Source of the DNA: Stenotrophomonas maltophilia | GTDB lineage: Bacteria > Pseudomonadota > Gammaproteobacteria > Xanthomonadales > Xanthomonadaceae | Length of the DNA: 64,000 nt | Direction: 5' to 3' | Assembly (NCBI GenBank): GCA_002363385.1 | Contig: DEVL01000002.1 | Span: 385,835 to 449,834, forward strand | In this document: in pieces, positions 16,324 through 25,795 of the stretch | Layout: every line of letters begins with the position of its first letter | How positions within the stretch are numbered: position 1 is the first letter of the stretch | The notes under the pieces: model-generated | The model's database searches: none | What the model was told of the DNA's origin: nothing | The model's input: only the letters and a program-made list of their open reading frames with translations | Made by a program: the position numbers and the translations under genes

Positions 16324-16719
16324 ATGCCCAATCTGATTTCCAACTATCTGGGTGTCCATGCCCAGGCCATGCCGTTGCGCGAGCAGCGGATGAAGCTGAT
16401 CGCCAGCAACCTGACCAACGCCGATACCCCCGGCTACAAGGCCCAGGACCTGGATTTCGATGCCGCGTTGCGTAATGCCCAGGGCCTGGATGCAAACGGC
16501 CTGATGAAAACCACCAACGAACAGCATTATGAGATCGGCGGCGGGTTGAACCCGTTCCAGATCGCCAAAGAAGGCGTGCAGCCGAGCATTGACGGCAATT
16601 CCGTCGATCCGGATGCCGAACGCGCCGCCTACGGCCGCGCTGCGCTGGAGTACCGCGCTTCGCTGAGCTTCGTCGAATCCAAGGTGCGCTCCATGCTCAC
16701 CGCGATCACGGGGCAATAA
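16324..16719 (+). CDS. flgB: Flagellar proximal rod protein FlgB
   Basis: FlgB forms the proximal rod that joins the MS ring through FliE. The 131-residue protein has the rod N-terminal motif (REQRMKLIASNLTNADTPGYK at about residues 21-41) and a C-terminal helix (EYRASLSFVESKVRSMLTAI). It is the first gene after a strong sigma-54 promoter and is followed 3 nt later by flgC. No signal peptide is present, as expected for a protein exported by the flagellar system. Confidence 0.97.
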   Translation: MPNLISNYLGVHAQAMPLREQRMKLIASNLTNADTPGYKAQDLDFDAALRNAQGLDANGLMKTTNEQHYEIGGGLNPFQIAKEGVQPSIDGNSVDPDAERAAYGRAALEYRASLSFVESKVRSMLTAITGQ

Positions 16720-16722
16720 GCC

Positions 16723-17130
16723 ATGAGCAACCTGCCCATCTTCGATATCGCCGGTTCTGCGCTGCAGGCGCAGTCCGTGCGCATGAGCACCATCGCCTCC
16801 AATCTCTCCAACGCCGATACCGTCGCCGGTTCGGCCGATGCGGTCTACAAGCCGCTGGAGCCGATCTTCCAGTCGGTCACCAGCCGCACCGACCCGAACA
16901 TCACCACGGTGCAGGTCAAGGAGATCAGCCAGAGCAACGCCGCGCCGATCCAGCGCTACGAGCCGGGCCACCCGCTGGCCGATGCCGATGGCTACATCTA
17001 CCAGCCTGACGTCGACCCGGTCGCGCAGATGGTCAACCTGATTTCGACCTCGCGCAATTACCAGGCGGGCGTGGAGATGCTGACCACCGCCAAGGAACTG
17101 GCGCTGGCCACGCTGACCATGGGTCGCTGA
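16723..17130 (+). CDS. flgC: Flagellar proximal rod protein FlgC
   Basis: FlgC is the second proximal rod protein. The 135-residue sequence contains MSTIASNLSNADTVAGS near the N-terminus, the PDVDPVAQMVNLISTSRNYQ core, and the C-terminal AGVEMLTTAKELALATLTMG helix. These are the two rod helices that form the D0 coiled coil. Start and stop are tightly spaced between flgB and flgD. Confidence 0.97.
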   Translation: MSNLPIFDIAGSALQAQSVRMSTIASNLSNADTVAGSADAVYKPLEPIFQSVTSRTDPNITTVQVKEISQSNAAPIQRYEPGHPLADADGYIYQPDVDPVAQMVNLISTSRNYQAGVEMLTTAKELALATLTMGR

Positions 17131-17156
17131 CCCTCACTCCCCAGGAATCGACCCCC

Positions 17157-17843
17157 ATGAGCACCACCAATGGCGTTGGCCAGAACAACAGCGACATCTA
17201 CACCGCGCTGGGCCTGAATGCACCCAACAGCGACACCAGCAAGAAAAAGAGCACGCTGGACCAGGCCGACTTCATGCGCCTGATGACCGAGCAGCTGCGT
17301 CACCAGGATCCGCTCAAGCCGATGGACAACACCCAGATGGTCGCGCAGATGGCGCAGCTGTCGCAGGTCCAGGGCATCACCGACCTCAACAACACGGTCA
17401 AGGGCTTCCAGGATTCGATGTCCAGCGACCAGATCCTGCGCGGCGCGGCCCTGGTGGGTCACGAAGTGCTGGTGCCCTCGGAGAAGCTCGCGCTGGAGAA
17501 GGACGGCGACGTCACCGGCATGGTCGCCGCGCCCGGCGCCGGCTTCGTGACGGTGGACATCACCGATGCCAACGGCGTGAAGGTCAACCAGATCAGCGTG
17601 GAAGCCAAGGCGTCCGGCGAAGTCACCTTCGACTGGGACGGCAAGGATGCCAACGGCAACCGCATGGCCGAAGGCACCTACACCATCGCCGCTTCGCATA
17701 CCGATACCGCCGGCGCCAAGACCAAGCTCAACACCTATGTGCAGGCCCCGGTGGAGAGCGTCACGGTCGGCACGGATGGCCTCTACCTCAACCTCAAGGG
17801 TCTGGGCACCGCCCCGATCGACTACGTGCTCCGCATCAGCTGA
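17157..17843 (+). CDS. flgD: Hook cap / assembly scaffold FlgD
   Basis: FlgD caps the growing hook and is later replaced by FlgK. The 228-residue protein has the conserved N-terminal part (TLDQADFMRLMTEQLRHQDP and KPMDNTQMVAQMAQLSQVQG) and a C-terminal beta-rich region with the FlgD Ig-like segment (FDWDGKDANGNRMAEGTYTI). A ribosome-binding-like AGGAAT sits upstream of the ATG. It precedes flgE by 31 nt. Confidence 0.96.
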   Translation: MSTTNGVGQNNSDIYTALGLNAPNSDTSKKKSTLDQADFMRLMTEQLRHQDPLKPMDNTQMVAQMAQLSQVQGITDLNNTVKGFQDSMSSDQILRGAALVGHEVLVPSEKLALEKDGDVTGMVAAPGAGFVTVDITDANGVKVNQISVEAKASGEVTFDWDGKDANGNRMAEGTYTIAASHTDTAGAKTKLNTYVQAPVESVTVGTDGLYLNLKGLGTAPIDYVLRIS

Positions 17844-17874
17844 GCCGCACCACCCGAATCCACAGGAGCAACCC

Positions 17875-19098
17875 ATGGGCTTCAACGTCTCGTTGTCCGG
17901 CATCAACGCAGCCAATGCCGATCTGAACGTCACGGCGAACAATATCGCCAACGTCAACACCACCGGCTTCAAGCAGTCGCGCGCCGAGTTCGCCGATCTG
18001 TTCTCGGCCACCAGCTACGGCCTGTCCAAGAACGCGGTCGGCTCGGGCGTACGCCTGACCAACGTCGCCCAGCAGTTCTCGCAGGGCAACAACGAACAGA
18101 CCGGGCGCAGCCTGGACATGGCCATTTCCGGTGAGGGCTTCTTCACCATGACCATGAACGGCGCCCGCGTGTATTCGCGCGCCGGCAACTTCCAGACCGA
18201 CCAGGCCGGCTACGTGATCAACCCGCAGGGCGCACGCCTGCAGGTGTTCGCGCCCAACGCCGATGGCACCAACTTCGATGCCGGCCGCCTGACCGATCTG
18301 CAGCTGCTGACCACCGACAGTCCGCCCAAGCAGACCACCGGCGTCAACATCAGCTTCACCCTGCCGGCCAATGCCAAGCCGCCGACCGTCGCCGCGTTCG
18401 ATCCGACCGATTCGAACAGCTACAACCATTCCACCGGTGGCATCACCGTGTACGACTCGCTGGGTGTCAGCCACACCCAGACCTCGTATTTCGTCAAAGC
18501 AGCCGGTACCAATGCATGGCAGGTCCACAACTTCGTTGACGGACAACCGGTGGGCGCCCCCACCGCGATGGAGTTCAATGAATCCGGTGCACTGACCGTC
18601 CCGGCCAACGGGAAGATCGCGTTCACCGCGTTCAGCCCGACCACCGGCGCGGGTGATCTGTCGCTGACCCTGGATATCAGCGGCTCGACCCAGTACGGCG
18701 AGAAGTTCGCCCTGCGCAACACCCAGCAGGACGGCTACGCGGCCGGCAAGCTCAACGAAGTCACCGTGTCCGAGGAAGGCGTGGTCTACGCGCGCTACTC
18801 CAACGGCGATGACCGTCCGCTGGGCCAGGTCGCGCTGACCACCTTCAACAACGCGCAGGGCCTGGAAGCCAAGGGCAACAACCTGTGGGTGGAAACCTTC
18901 AACTCCGGCACCCCGCGCACCGGCGCGCCGGACAGCTCCAACCTGGGCAAGGTCCAGGCCGGTTCGCTGGAAGCCTCCACGGTCGACCTGACCGAGCAGC
19001 TGGTCAACATGATCACCGCCCAGCGCAACTTCCAGGCGAACTCGCAGATGGTTTCCACGCAGGACCAGATCACCCAGACCATCATCAACCTGCGTTGA
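17875..19098 (+). CDS. flgE: Flagellar hook protein FlgE
   Basis: FlgE polymerises into the hook, the universal joint outside the cell. The 407-residue protein has the D0 N-terminal motif (MGFNVSLSGINAANADLNVT and NNIANVNTTGFKQSRAEFAD), central variable domains, and the C-terminal helix (VNMITAQRNFQANSQMVSTQ). AGGAG lies 7-8 nt before the ATG at 17875. Length is ordinary for a Xanthomonadaceae hook protein. Confidence 0.97.
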   Translation: MGFNVSLSGINAANADLNVTANNIANVNTTGFKQSRAEFADLFSATSYGLSKNAVGSGVRLTNVAQQFSQGNNEQTGRSLDMAISGEGFFTMTMNGARVYSRAGNFQTDQAGYVINPQGARLQVFAPNADGTNFDAGRLTDLQLLTTDSPPKQTTGVNISFTLPANAKPPTVAAFDPTDSNSYNHSTGGITVYDSLGVSHTQTSYFVKAAGTNAWQVHNFVDGQPVGAPTAMEFNESGALTVPANGKIAFTAFSPTTGAGDLSLTLDISGSTQYGEKFALRNTQQDGYAAGKLNEVTVSEEGVVYARYSNGDDRPLGQVALTTFNNAQGLEAKGNNLWVETFNSGTPRTGAPDSSNLGKVQAGSLEASTVDLTEQLVNMITAQRNFQANSQMVSTQDQITQTIINLR

Positions 19099-19133
19099 TG
19101 AGCCACTGACCGCAACACGGGACTACACCACCG

Positions 19134-19889
19134 ATGGACAAGGCACTCTACGTCGCGATGACCGGTGCACGCGCCTCCCTGCAGGCTCAGGGCACGCTGT
19201 CGCACAACCTGGCCAACACCGACACCCCCGGCTTCAAGGAGGCACTCGCCAATACCGAGGCTTTCCCGGTGAAGGGGACCGGCTACGCCTCGCGCGTGGA
19301 TGCGATGCACGTCGACGCCGGCTTCAACCGCCGGATGGGCGCACAGCAGCTCACCGGCAACCCGTTGGATCTGTCCCTGCAGGCCGGCAACTGGCTGGCC
19401 GTGCAGGCGCCAGGTGCCAACGGCGGTGAGGCGTACACGCGTGGTGCGGCACTGTCGATCACGCCCAATGGCCAGCTGGTCACCGCCGGCGGCCATCCGG
19501 TCCTGGACGAGAACGGCAATCCGCTGGCGGTGCCGCCGCACCAGGCCATGGATATCGGCAACGACGGCACGATCTCGATCATCCCGCTGGGCGAAGGCCC
19601 GCAGACCATGGCCAACATCGGCCGCATCCGCGTGGTGCAGGCCGAGGACGCCCGGCTGGAGCGCGGCCTGGACGGGCTGATGCGCAACACCGACCCGCAG
19701 CAGCCGTTCGTGCAGGCCCAGGGCAAATCGCTGGAAAGCGGGCAACTGGAAGGCAGCAACGTCGATGCCGCCGGCGCGCTGGTGCAGATGATCCAGCTGC
19801 AGCGCCAGTACGAAATGCAGGTCAAGGTGATCAAGCACGGCGACGACAACGCCCGCAGTGCCAACAGCCTGCTGCGCCTGGGCGGCTGA
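19134..19889 (+). CDS. flgF: Flagellar distal-side proximal rod protein FlgF
   Basis: FlgF is a rod protein between FlgB/FlgC and FlgG. The 251-residue sequence shows MDKALYVAMTGARASLQAQG, SHNLANTDTPGFKEALANTE and a C-terminal MIQLQRQYEMQVKVIKHGDD helix. No strong ribosome-binding site precedes the ATG; translation may be helped by coupling with flgE 35 nt upstream. A sigma-54 promoter follows the gene, so flgG can be transcribed separately. Confidence 0.95.
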   Translation: MDKALYVAMTGARASLQAQGTLSHNLANTDTPGFKEALANTEAFPVKGTGYASRVDAMHVDAGFNRRMGAQQLTGNPLDLSLQAGNWLAVQAPGANGGEAYTRGAALSITPNGQLVTAGGHPVLDENGNPLAVPPHQAMDIGNDGTISIIPLGEGPQTMANIGRIRVVQAEDARLERGLDGLMRNTDPQQPFVQAQGKSLESGQLEGSNVDAAGALVQMIQLQRQYEMQVKVIKHGDDNARSANSLLRLGG

Positions 19890-19921
19890 TCGCCGCCGGT
19901 GACGTAATCCCGGCGCCGTTG

Positions 19922-19937
19922 TGGCACGCGCCATGCA
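19922..19937 (+). promoter_or_regulatory. Sigma-54 promoter of flgG
   Basis: TGGCACGCGCCATGCA has a perfect -24 box and a GC at the right 10-nt distance; the -12 box reads ATGCA in place of TTGCA. It lies 57 nt before the flgG ATG and would split flgGHIJKL from flgBCDEF. Confidence 0.7.
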
Positions 19938-19994
19938 TTGCCCTTCACAAGGGCCGCACCACGCGGCCATCCGCTACAACACAGGAATCACGCC

Positions 19995-20780
19995 ATGAAC
20001 CAGGCATTGTGGATCGCCAAAACCGGACTGGATGCGCAGCAGACGCGCATGTCGGTGGTTTCCAACAACCTCGCCAACACCAACACCACCGGTTTCAAGC
20101 AGGACCGTGCCAGCTTCGAAGACCTGCTGTACCAGCAGGTACGTCAGCCGGGTGGCGCCTCCTCCGCCCAGACGCAGTTGCCCTCGGGCCTGCAGCTGGG
20201 TACCGGTGTGCGCGTGGTCGCCACCGCCAAGAATTTCGAGCAGGGCAGCCAGCAGCAGACCGGCCGCGCGCTGGATGTGATGGTCAACGGCCGCGGCTTC
20301 TTTGAAGTGCAGATGCCGGACGGCTCTTCGGCCTACACCCGCGATGGCTCGTTCCAGCGCAACCAGGATGGCGAGCTGGTCACCAACAGCGGTTACCCGG
20401 TGCAGCCGGGCATCCAGATTCCGGAAGGCGCGCAGTCGCTGACCATCGGTACCGACGGCACCATCAGCGTGAAGATGGCCGACGACGCCGCCACCGTGGA
20501 AATCGGCGCGCTGACCCTGACCGACTTCGTCAATCCGGCCGGCCTGCAGGCCCGCGGTGAAAACCTGTTCCTGGAAACCACCGCCTCCGGCCCCGCACAG
20601 AACGGCAATCCCGGCCTCAACGGCCTGGGCACCGTGGTGCAGGGTGCGCTGGAAGGCAGCAACGTCAACGTGGTGGAAGAGCTGGTCTCGATGATCGAAA
20701 CCCAGCGCGCCTACGAAATGAACGCCAAGGCGATCTCCACCACCGACGCCATGCTCGGCTACCTCAACCAGAACGTCTGA
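19995..20780 (+). CDS. flgG: Flagellar distal rod protein FlgG
   Basis: FlgG builds the distal rod, the drive shaft through the P and L rings. The 261-residue protein has MNQALWIAKTGLDAQQTRMS, NNLANTNTTGFKQDRASFED and the C-terminal VSMIETQRAYEMNAKAISTT helix. Its length is the usual 260-262. The start at 19995 has AGGAA 9 nt upstream; a longer frame beginning at 19938 would read through the promoter region and is rejected. Confidence 0.97.
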   Translation: MNQALWIAKTGLDAQQTRMSVVSNNLANTNTTGFKQDRASFEDLLYQQVRQPGGASSAQTQLPSGLQLGTGVRVVATAKNFEQGSQQQTGRALDVMVNGRGFFEVQMPDGSSAYTRDGSFQRNQDGELVTNSGYPVQPGIQIPEGAQSLTIGTDGTISVKMADDAATVEIGALTLTDFVNPAGLQARGENLFLETTASGPAQNGNPGLNGLGTVVQGALEGSNVNVVEELVSMIETQRAYEMNAKAISTTDAMLGYLNQNV

Positions 20781-20802
20781 TCGGTCGAACCGGGAACCTG
20801 CC

Positions 20803-21495
20803 ATGTCGCGTCTTGCCCCTACCCTCCGCCTGTTCTCCGCCGCCGTGGTCGTCGCCACGCTGAGTGGCTGCGTGATCGCCGGCGATGTCCGGCCGTACCC
20901 CGCCATGGCCCCGGTCGAACCGATCATGCCGCCATCGGCACAGGCCACGGCCGGCGCGATCTACGCCGCCGGCCCCGGGCTGCAGCTGTACTCCGACCGC
21001 CGGGCACGCGATGTGGGCGACCTGCTCACGATCACGCTGACCGAGAACACCACGGCGCAGACCACCGCCAACACCTCCACCTCGAAAGAGTCGGAGCTCA
21101 GCATCGGCACCCCGACGATCTTCGGTGCGCCGGTCACGCTGGGCGGCAAGGACATCCTCAGCGCCAGTGCGGCCGGGTCGCGCGACTTCACCGGCAAAGG
21201 CACCAGCGCGCAGAGCAACCGCCTGCAGGGCAGCGTGACCGTCACCGTGATCCAGCGCCTGCCCAACGGCAACCTGGTGGTACAGGGCGCCAAGAATCTG
21301 CGCCTGAACCGTGGCGATGAGCTGGTGCAGGTGCAGGGCATCGTGCGCGCGGCGGACATCTTCCCGGACAACACCATTCCCTCCAGCCGTGTTGCCGATG
21401 CCCGCATCGTCTACGGCGGCCGCGGTGCGATCGCCCAGTCCAATGCGATGGGCTGGTTGAGCCGCTTCTTCAACTCGGCGCTGTCGCCGTACTGA
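20803..21495 (+). CDS. flgH: Flagellar L-ring lipoprotein FlgH
   Basis: FlgH forms the outer-membrane L ring around the rod. The 230-residue precursor has a lipoprotein signal ending LSGC, so C23 would be lipidated. Family motifs are present: LYSDRRARDVGDLLTITLTE, GSVTVTVIQRLPNGNLVVQG and the final NAMGWLSRFFNSALSPY. It sits between flgG and flgI as usual. Confidence 0.97.
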   Translation: MSRLAPTLRLFSAAVVVATLSGCVIAGDVRPYPAMAPVEPIMPPSAQATAGAIYAAGPGLQLYSDRRARDVGDLLTITLTENTTAQTTANTSTSKESELSIGTPTIFGAPVTLGGKDILSASAAGSRDFTGKGTSAQSNRLQGSVTVTVIQRLPNGNLVVQGAKNLRLNRGDELVQVQGIVRAADIFPDNTIPSSRVADARIVYGGRGAIAQSNAMGWLSRFFNSALSPY

Positions 21496-21502
21496 GCCTG
21501 AC

Positions 21503-22687
21503 ATGACCTTCTTCCTTTCCCTGTTCGGACAGCGACGCATGGCGTCGCTCTACACGTCGAAGCGACGAGGTGTGGTGTCGCACGGCGCGACGCGGGCGCT
21601 GCTGGCGCTGCTGGCCGTGTTCGCGCTGGTTGCGCCCGCCTCCGCCGAGCGCATCAAGGATCTGGCGCAGGTTGGCGGCGTGCGCGGCAACGCGCTGGTC
21701 GGGTACGGCCTGGTGGTCGGCCTGGATGGCAGCGGCGACCGCACCAGCCAGGCTCCCTTCACCGTGCAGAGCCTGAAGAACCTGCTCGGCGAACTGGGCG
21801 TCAACGTGCCGGCCAACGTCAATCCGCAGCTGAAGAACGTGGCGGCCGTGGCGATCCACGCCGAGCTGCCGCCGTTCGCCAAGCCTGGCCAGCCGATCGA
21901 CATCACCGTCTCTTCGGTTGGCAACGCGGTCTCGCTGCGCGGCGGCTCGCTGCTGATGGCGCCACTGCGCGGTGCCGATGGGCAGGTCTATGCGATCGCC
22001 CAGGGCAATCTGATCGTCGGCGGCTTCGGCGTGCAGGGCAAGGACGGCTCGCGCGTCTCGGTCAACGTGCCCAGCGTCGGCCGCATCCCCAACGGTGCCA
22101 CCGTCGAACGTGCATTGCCGGACGTGTTCAGCGGTGGTGGCGACATCACCTTGAACCTGCACAAGAACGACTTCACCACGGTTTCGCGCATGGTGGCGGC
22201 ATTGAACAACGCCTTCGGCGAAGGTGCTGCCCGCGCCATCGACGGCGTCACCGTGTCGGTGCAGTCGCCGTCTGATCCGGGCGCACGCATCGGCCTGCTG
22301 GCGCGCATCGAGAATCTGGAACTCACCCCCGGCAGCGCGCCGGCCAAGGTGGTGGTCAACTCGCGTACCGGTACCGTGGTGATCGGTTCACAGGTGCGCG
22401 TGGGCGCGGCGGCGATCTCGCATGGCTCGCTGACCGTCACCATCAACGAAAACCTCAACGTCAGCCAGCCGGGCGCCTTCAGCGGTGGCCAGACGGCGGT
22501 GACGCCCCAGTCGACGATCACCGCGACCGCCGATGGCAGCCGCATGTTCAAGTTCAATGGCGGCACCACCCTGGATGAAATCGTGCACGCGGTGAACGCC
22601 GTCGGCGCGGCCCCGGGCGATCTGATCGCCATCCTGGAAGCCCTCAAGCAGGCCGGCGCACTGAGTGCCGAGCTGGAGGTGATCTGA
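21503..22687 (+). CDS. flgI: Flagellar P-ring protein FlgI
   Basis: FlgI forms the periplasmic P ring with help from FlgA. A Sec signal (LLALLAVFALVAPASA) precedes the mature start ERIKDLAQVGGVRGNALVGY. Core motifs include GLVVGLDGSGDRTSQAPFT and TVTINENLNVSQPGAFSGG. As annotated it is 394 residues, about 20 longer than most FlgI proteins; the start could be ATG 21539, which follows a GGACAG and gives 382 residues, or the internal GTGs near 21572. The true N-terminus is therefore unsure but the identity is not. Confidence 0.96.
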   Translation: MTFFLSLFGQRRMASLYTSKRRGVVSHGATRALLALLAVFALVAPASAERIKDLAQVGGVRGNALVGYGLVVGLDGSGDRTSQAPFTVQSLKNLLGELGVNVPANVNPQLKNVAAVAIHAELPPFAKPGQPIDITVSSVGNAVSLRGGSLLMAPLRGADGQVYAIAQGNLIVGGFGVQGKDGSRVSVNVPSVGRIPNGATVERALPDVFSGGGDITLNLHKNDFTTVSRMVAALNNAFGEGAARAIDGVTVSVQSPSDPGARIGLLARIENLELTPGSAPAKVVVNSRTGTVVIGSQVRVGAAAISHGSLTVTINENLNVSQPGAFSGGQTAVTPQSTITATADGSRMFKFNGGTTLDEIVHAVNAVGAAPGDLIAILEALKQAGALSAELEVI

Positions 22688-22688
22688 C

Positions 22689-23906
22689 ATGCGCATTCAA
22701 CCGGCGCTGGAACTCAACCCCGCCCAGCCCAACAGCCCGGCCAAGGTCGACAAGGTCGCCCGCCAGCTGGAGGGCCAGTTCGCCCAGATGCTGATCAAGA
22801 GCATGCGTGAGGCCAGCTTCGGCGATTCGCTGTTCCCCGGCGAAAACACCATGTTCCGCGAGATGTACGACCAGAAGATCGCCGATGCGATGACGCGCGG
22901 CCGCGGGCTGGGCCTGTCCAGCATGATCGCGCGCCAGCTCGGTGGCGGCGAAGGCGAGACCGCCAAGCCGGTGGATACCTCGCTCAACCCGGCCGCCGCA
23001 CTGCGCGCCTATCGCCTCAATGCCCCGGCCGCCGCTGGCCTGCCGCTGCCGGCAGCGACGGCGCCGGTGGTGCCCAGTGAAGTGGATCTGCTGCAGAAGC
23101 TGGGCGGCAGCGAACCGTCGGCGGTCCTGCAACCGATGGAGCGTGCGCTGGACCTGATCGCCGGGCGCGAGAGCAGCCAGATGCACGAGGCGATCGGCAG
23201 TCGTGATCCCTACGCCGCCGCTGCAGAGGCCGATCCAGCCAGCGCCAACTGGGCGATGGGCGATGACCGCTGGCAGGACGTCAACCGGACGGCCTCCACC
23301 GGCCCCAGCGCGGTTGATAGCCTGGCTGCCTCCACCGCGGCTGCGGAGCTGGGCCCGCACACCCCGGCCGGCTTCGTCGCCAGCATCTGGGGCCATGCCC
23401 AGCAGGCCGCCCGCGAACTGGGCGTGGATGCCAAGGCGCTGGTCGCCCAGGCCGCGCTGGAGACCGGCTGGGGCCGCAAGCTGGTGCGCCGCAGTGGCGG
23501 CGACAGCTCACACAACCTGTTCGGGATCAAGGCCAACGGTTGGCAGGGCGAGCGCGCCACCAGTGGCACCCACGAGTACGTCAATGGCGTACGCCGTAAC
23601 GAAACCGCCAGCTTCCGCGCCTACAACTCGGTGGGCGACAGCTTCGCCGATTACGTTCGGCTGCTCAAAACCAGCCCGCGTTACCAGAACGCCCTCCAGG
23701 CCGGCAGCGACGTCCGCAGCTTTGCGCAGGGCCTGCAGCGCGCCGGCTACGCCACCGACCCCACCTATGCCGCCAAGATCGCCGCGATCGCCGGCGGCCC
23801 GACCATCGAACGCGCCGTCGCGGCCGTGACCGATGCCGGCCAGCGCCTGGGTCGCACTTTTGCCAGCACCGCCAGCCCGACCGGGCTGGGTGTCATCCGT
23901 CGTTGA
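22689..23906 (+). CDS. flgJ: FlgJ, rod scaffold with peptidoglycan hydrolase domain
   Basis: FlgJ caps the rod during assembly and opens the peptidoglycan layer. The 405-residue protein has the N-terminal rod-binding part (about 15-90; QLEGQFAQMLIKSMREASFG, MFREMYDQKIADAMTRGRGL). A long Ala/Pro-rich linker follows (about 95-235). The C-terminal glucosaminidase domain (about 235-380) has LVAQAALETGWGRKLV with the catalytic Glu, and NLFGIKANGWQGE. At 405 residues it is longer than the roughly 310-residue enterobacterial protein, and the extra length is in the linker. Confidence 0.96.
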   Translation: MRIQPALELNPAQPNSPAKVDKVARQLEGQFAQMLIKSMREASFGDSLFPGENTMFREMYDQKIADAMTRGRGLGLSSMIARQLGGGEGETAKPVDTSLNPAAALRAYRLNAPAAAGLPLPAATAPVVPSEVDLLQKLGGSEPSAVLQPMERALDLIAGRESSQMHEAIGSRDPYAAAAEADPASANWAMGDDRWQDVNRTASTGPSAVDSLAASTAAAELGPHTPAGFVASIWGHAQQAARELGVDAKALVAQAALETGWGRKLVRRSGGDSSHNLFGIKANGWQGERATSGTHEYVNGVRRNETASFRAYNSVGDSFADYVRLLKTSPRYQNALQAGSDVRSFAQGLQRAGYATDPTYAAKIAAIAGGPTIERAVAAVTDAGQRLGRTFASTASPTGLGVIRR

Positions 23907-23914
23907 GGTAATCC

Positions 23915-25795
23915 ATGTCCAGCGTTCTCTCCACCGGCACCAGCGCCCTGCTCGCTTTCCAGCGCGCCCTGGCGACCACCAGCCATAACGTCGCCAACAT
24001 CAAGACGCCGGGCTACAGCCGGCAGAAGGTGGATTTCGCCACCGCCAACCCGCAGAACTACGGGTATGGCGACGTCGGCAACGGCACCCGGATCACCGAC
24101 GTGCGTCGCGTTGCCGACCAGCTGGCGATCTCGCGCCTGCTCGACGGCAGCGGTGAACTGGCGCGCCTGAAGCAGCTGTCCACCATGGCCGACCGCGTGG
24201 ACGCCATGTTCTCCGACACCGCCACCAACGTCGCCGGTGTGTGGTCGAACTTCTTTGATTCGGTCAGCGGCCTGTCGTCCAATGCCTCCGGCAGCGCCGA
24301 CCGCCAGAACGTGCTGGATGCCGGCAAGACCCTGTCCGGTCGCTTCCAGCAGCTCAACACCCAGCTCAACAACCTCAACGGCGAGGTCAACAACGGCCTG
24401 ATCGCCGGCGCCACCGAGATCAACCGGCTGGCCAAGGAAATCGCCCAGCTCAACGGTGCGATCGGTGGCAATGCCGCCACCGCGGCGCCGGATCTGCTGG
24501 ATCGCCGGGACGAACTGATCGCCAACCTCGTCGGCTACACCGGCGGCAACGCGGTGATGCAGGACGGCGGGCTGATGAACGTCTACACCGCCGGCGGTCA
24601 GGCGCTGGTGGTGGGTACCACGGCCTCCAGGGTCACCACCGTCACCGACCCCTACCAGCCCGAGCGCCTGCAGCTGGCGCTGGAAAGCCAGGGCCAGAAG
24701 ATCACCATCGAGCCCAAGACGCTCGGCGGCCAGATCGGCGGCCTGCTGGAGTTCCGCGACACGGTGCTGACGCCGGCCCAGGCCGAGCTCGGCAAGCTGG
24801 CAATCGGCATGGCCAGCAGCTTCAACGACGTCCACCGCCAGGGCGCCGATCTCTACGGCCAGATGGGCGGCGACTTCTTCAACATCGGCAACCCGCGCAT
24901 CACCGCCAACAGCAACAATGCCGGCACCGCCCAGATGACCGCGCGCTTCGGCGATCTGGCCAAGCTGGACGGCCAGAACATCGTGATGAAGTTCGATGGC
25001 ACCCAGTGGCTGGCCTCGCGGGCGGACACCGGTGCCAGCATCCCGATGACCGGCACCGGCACCGCTGCCGATCCGCTGGTGCTCAACGGCGTCGAGCTGG
25101 TCATGACCGGCACCCCGTCCACGGATGACCGCTTCCTGCTGCAGCCCACGGCGGGCGTGGCCGGCAGCATGGAAGTAGCGATCACTGACACCTCCCGCCT
25201 GGCCGCAGCCGCCCCGATCAAGGGCACTGCCGCGATGGCCAACACCGGCACCGGCAAGCTGACCGGGGTGAAGGTGACCGACGCGGACAACGCGGCGCTG
25301 CGCAATCCGGCGGCGATCGTGTTCATCAGCGCCACCGAATACACCATCGATGGCGGAGCACCCAACACCTATACCGCCGGCCAGACCATCACCGCCAACG
25401 GCTGGAGCTTCGTCCTCGACGGCGCGCCCAAGACCGGCGATACCTTCACCATCGCACCGACCCCGGCCGGCTCCTCGGACAACAGCAACGCGCTGCTGCT
25501 GGCCAAGGTCGAGCAGGCCAAGGCATTCAACGAAGGCACGGTCACCCTCAGTGGCGCCCTCGGCGGCCTGACCACCCAGGTCGGTGCCGCTGCGCGTTCG
25601 GCCGAGTATTCCCTGATGGCCCAGCAGGTGATCACGGACCAGGCCCAGGCCGCCCGGGACTCGATCTCCGGCGTCAATCTGGATGAAGAAGCCTCGGACA
25701 TGCTCCGCCTGCAGCAGGCCTACCAGGCCGCCTCACAGCTGATCTCCACCGCCGACACCATGTTCCAGACGATCCTCGGAGCCGTACGCTCATGA
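23915..25795 (+). CDS. flgK: Hook-filament junction protein FlgK (HAP1)
   Basis: FlgK is the first junction protein between hook and filament. The 626-residue product has the axial N-terminal region (STGTSALLAFQRALATTSHN, VANIKTPGYSRQKVDF) and the C-terminal region (SGVNLDEEASDMLRLQQAYQ and AASQLISTADTMFQTILGAV). The central 300-560 region is variable and probably surface-exposed. Its stop overlaps the flgL start (ATGA). The chaperone FlgN is encoded at 13.6-14.0 kb. Confidence 0.97.
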   Translation: MSSVLSTGTSALLAFQRALATTSHNVANIKTPGYSRQKVDFATANPQNYGYGDVGNGTRITDVRRVADQLAISRLLDGSGELARLKQLSTMADRVDAMFSDTATNVAGVWSNFFDSVSGLSSNASGSADRQNVLDAGKTLSGRFQQLNTQLNNLNGEVNNGLIAGATEINRLAKEIAQLNGAIGGNAATAAPDLLDRRDELIANLVGYTGGNAVMQDGGLMNVYTAGGQALVVGTTASRVTTVTDPYQPERLQLALESQGQKITIEPKTLGGQIGGLLEFRDTVLTPAQAELGKLAIGMASSFNDVHRQGADLYGQMGGDFFNIGNPRITANSNNAGTAQMTARFGDLAKLDGQNIVMKFDGTQWLASRADTGASIPMTGTGTAADPLVLNGVELVMTGTPSTDDRFLLQPTAGVAGSMEVAITDTSRLAAAAPIKGTAAMANTGTGKLTGVKVTDADNAALRNPAAIVFISATEYTIDGGAPNTYTAGQTITANGWSFVLDGAPKTGDTFTIAPTPAGSSDNSNALLLAKVEQAKAFNEGTVTLSGALGGLTTQVGAAARSAEYSLMAQQVITDQAQAARDSISGVNLDEEASDMLRLQQAYQAASQLISTADTMFQTILGAVRS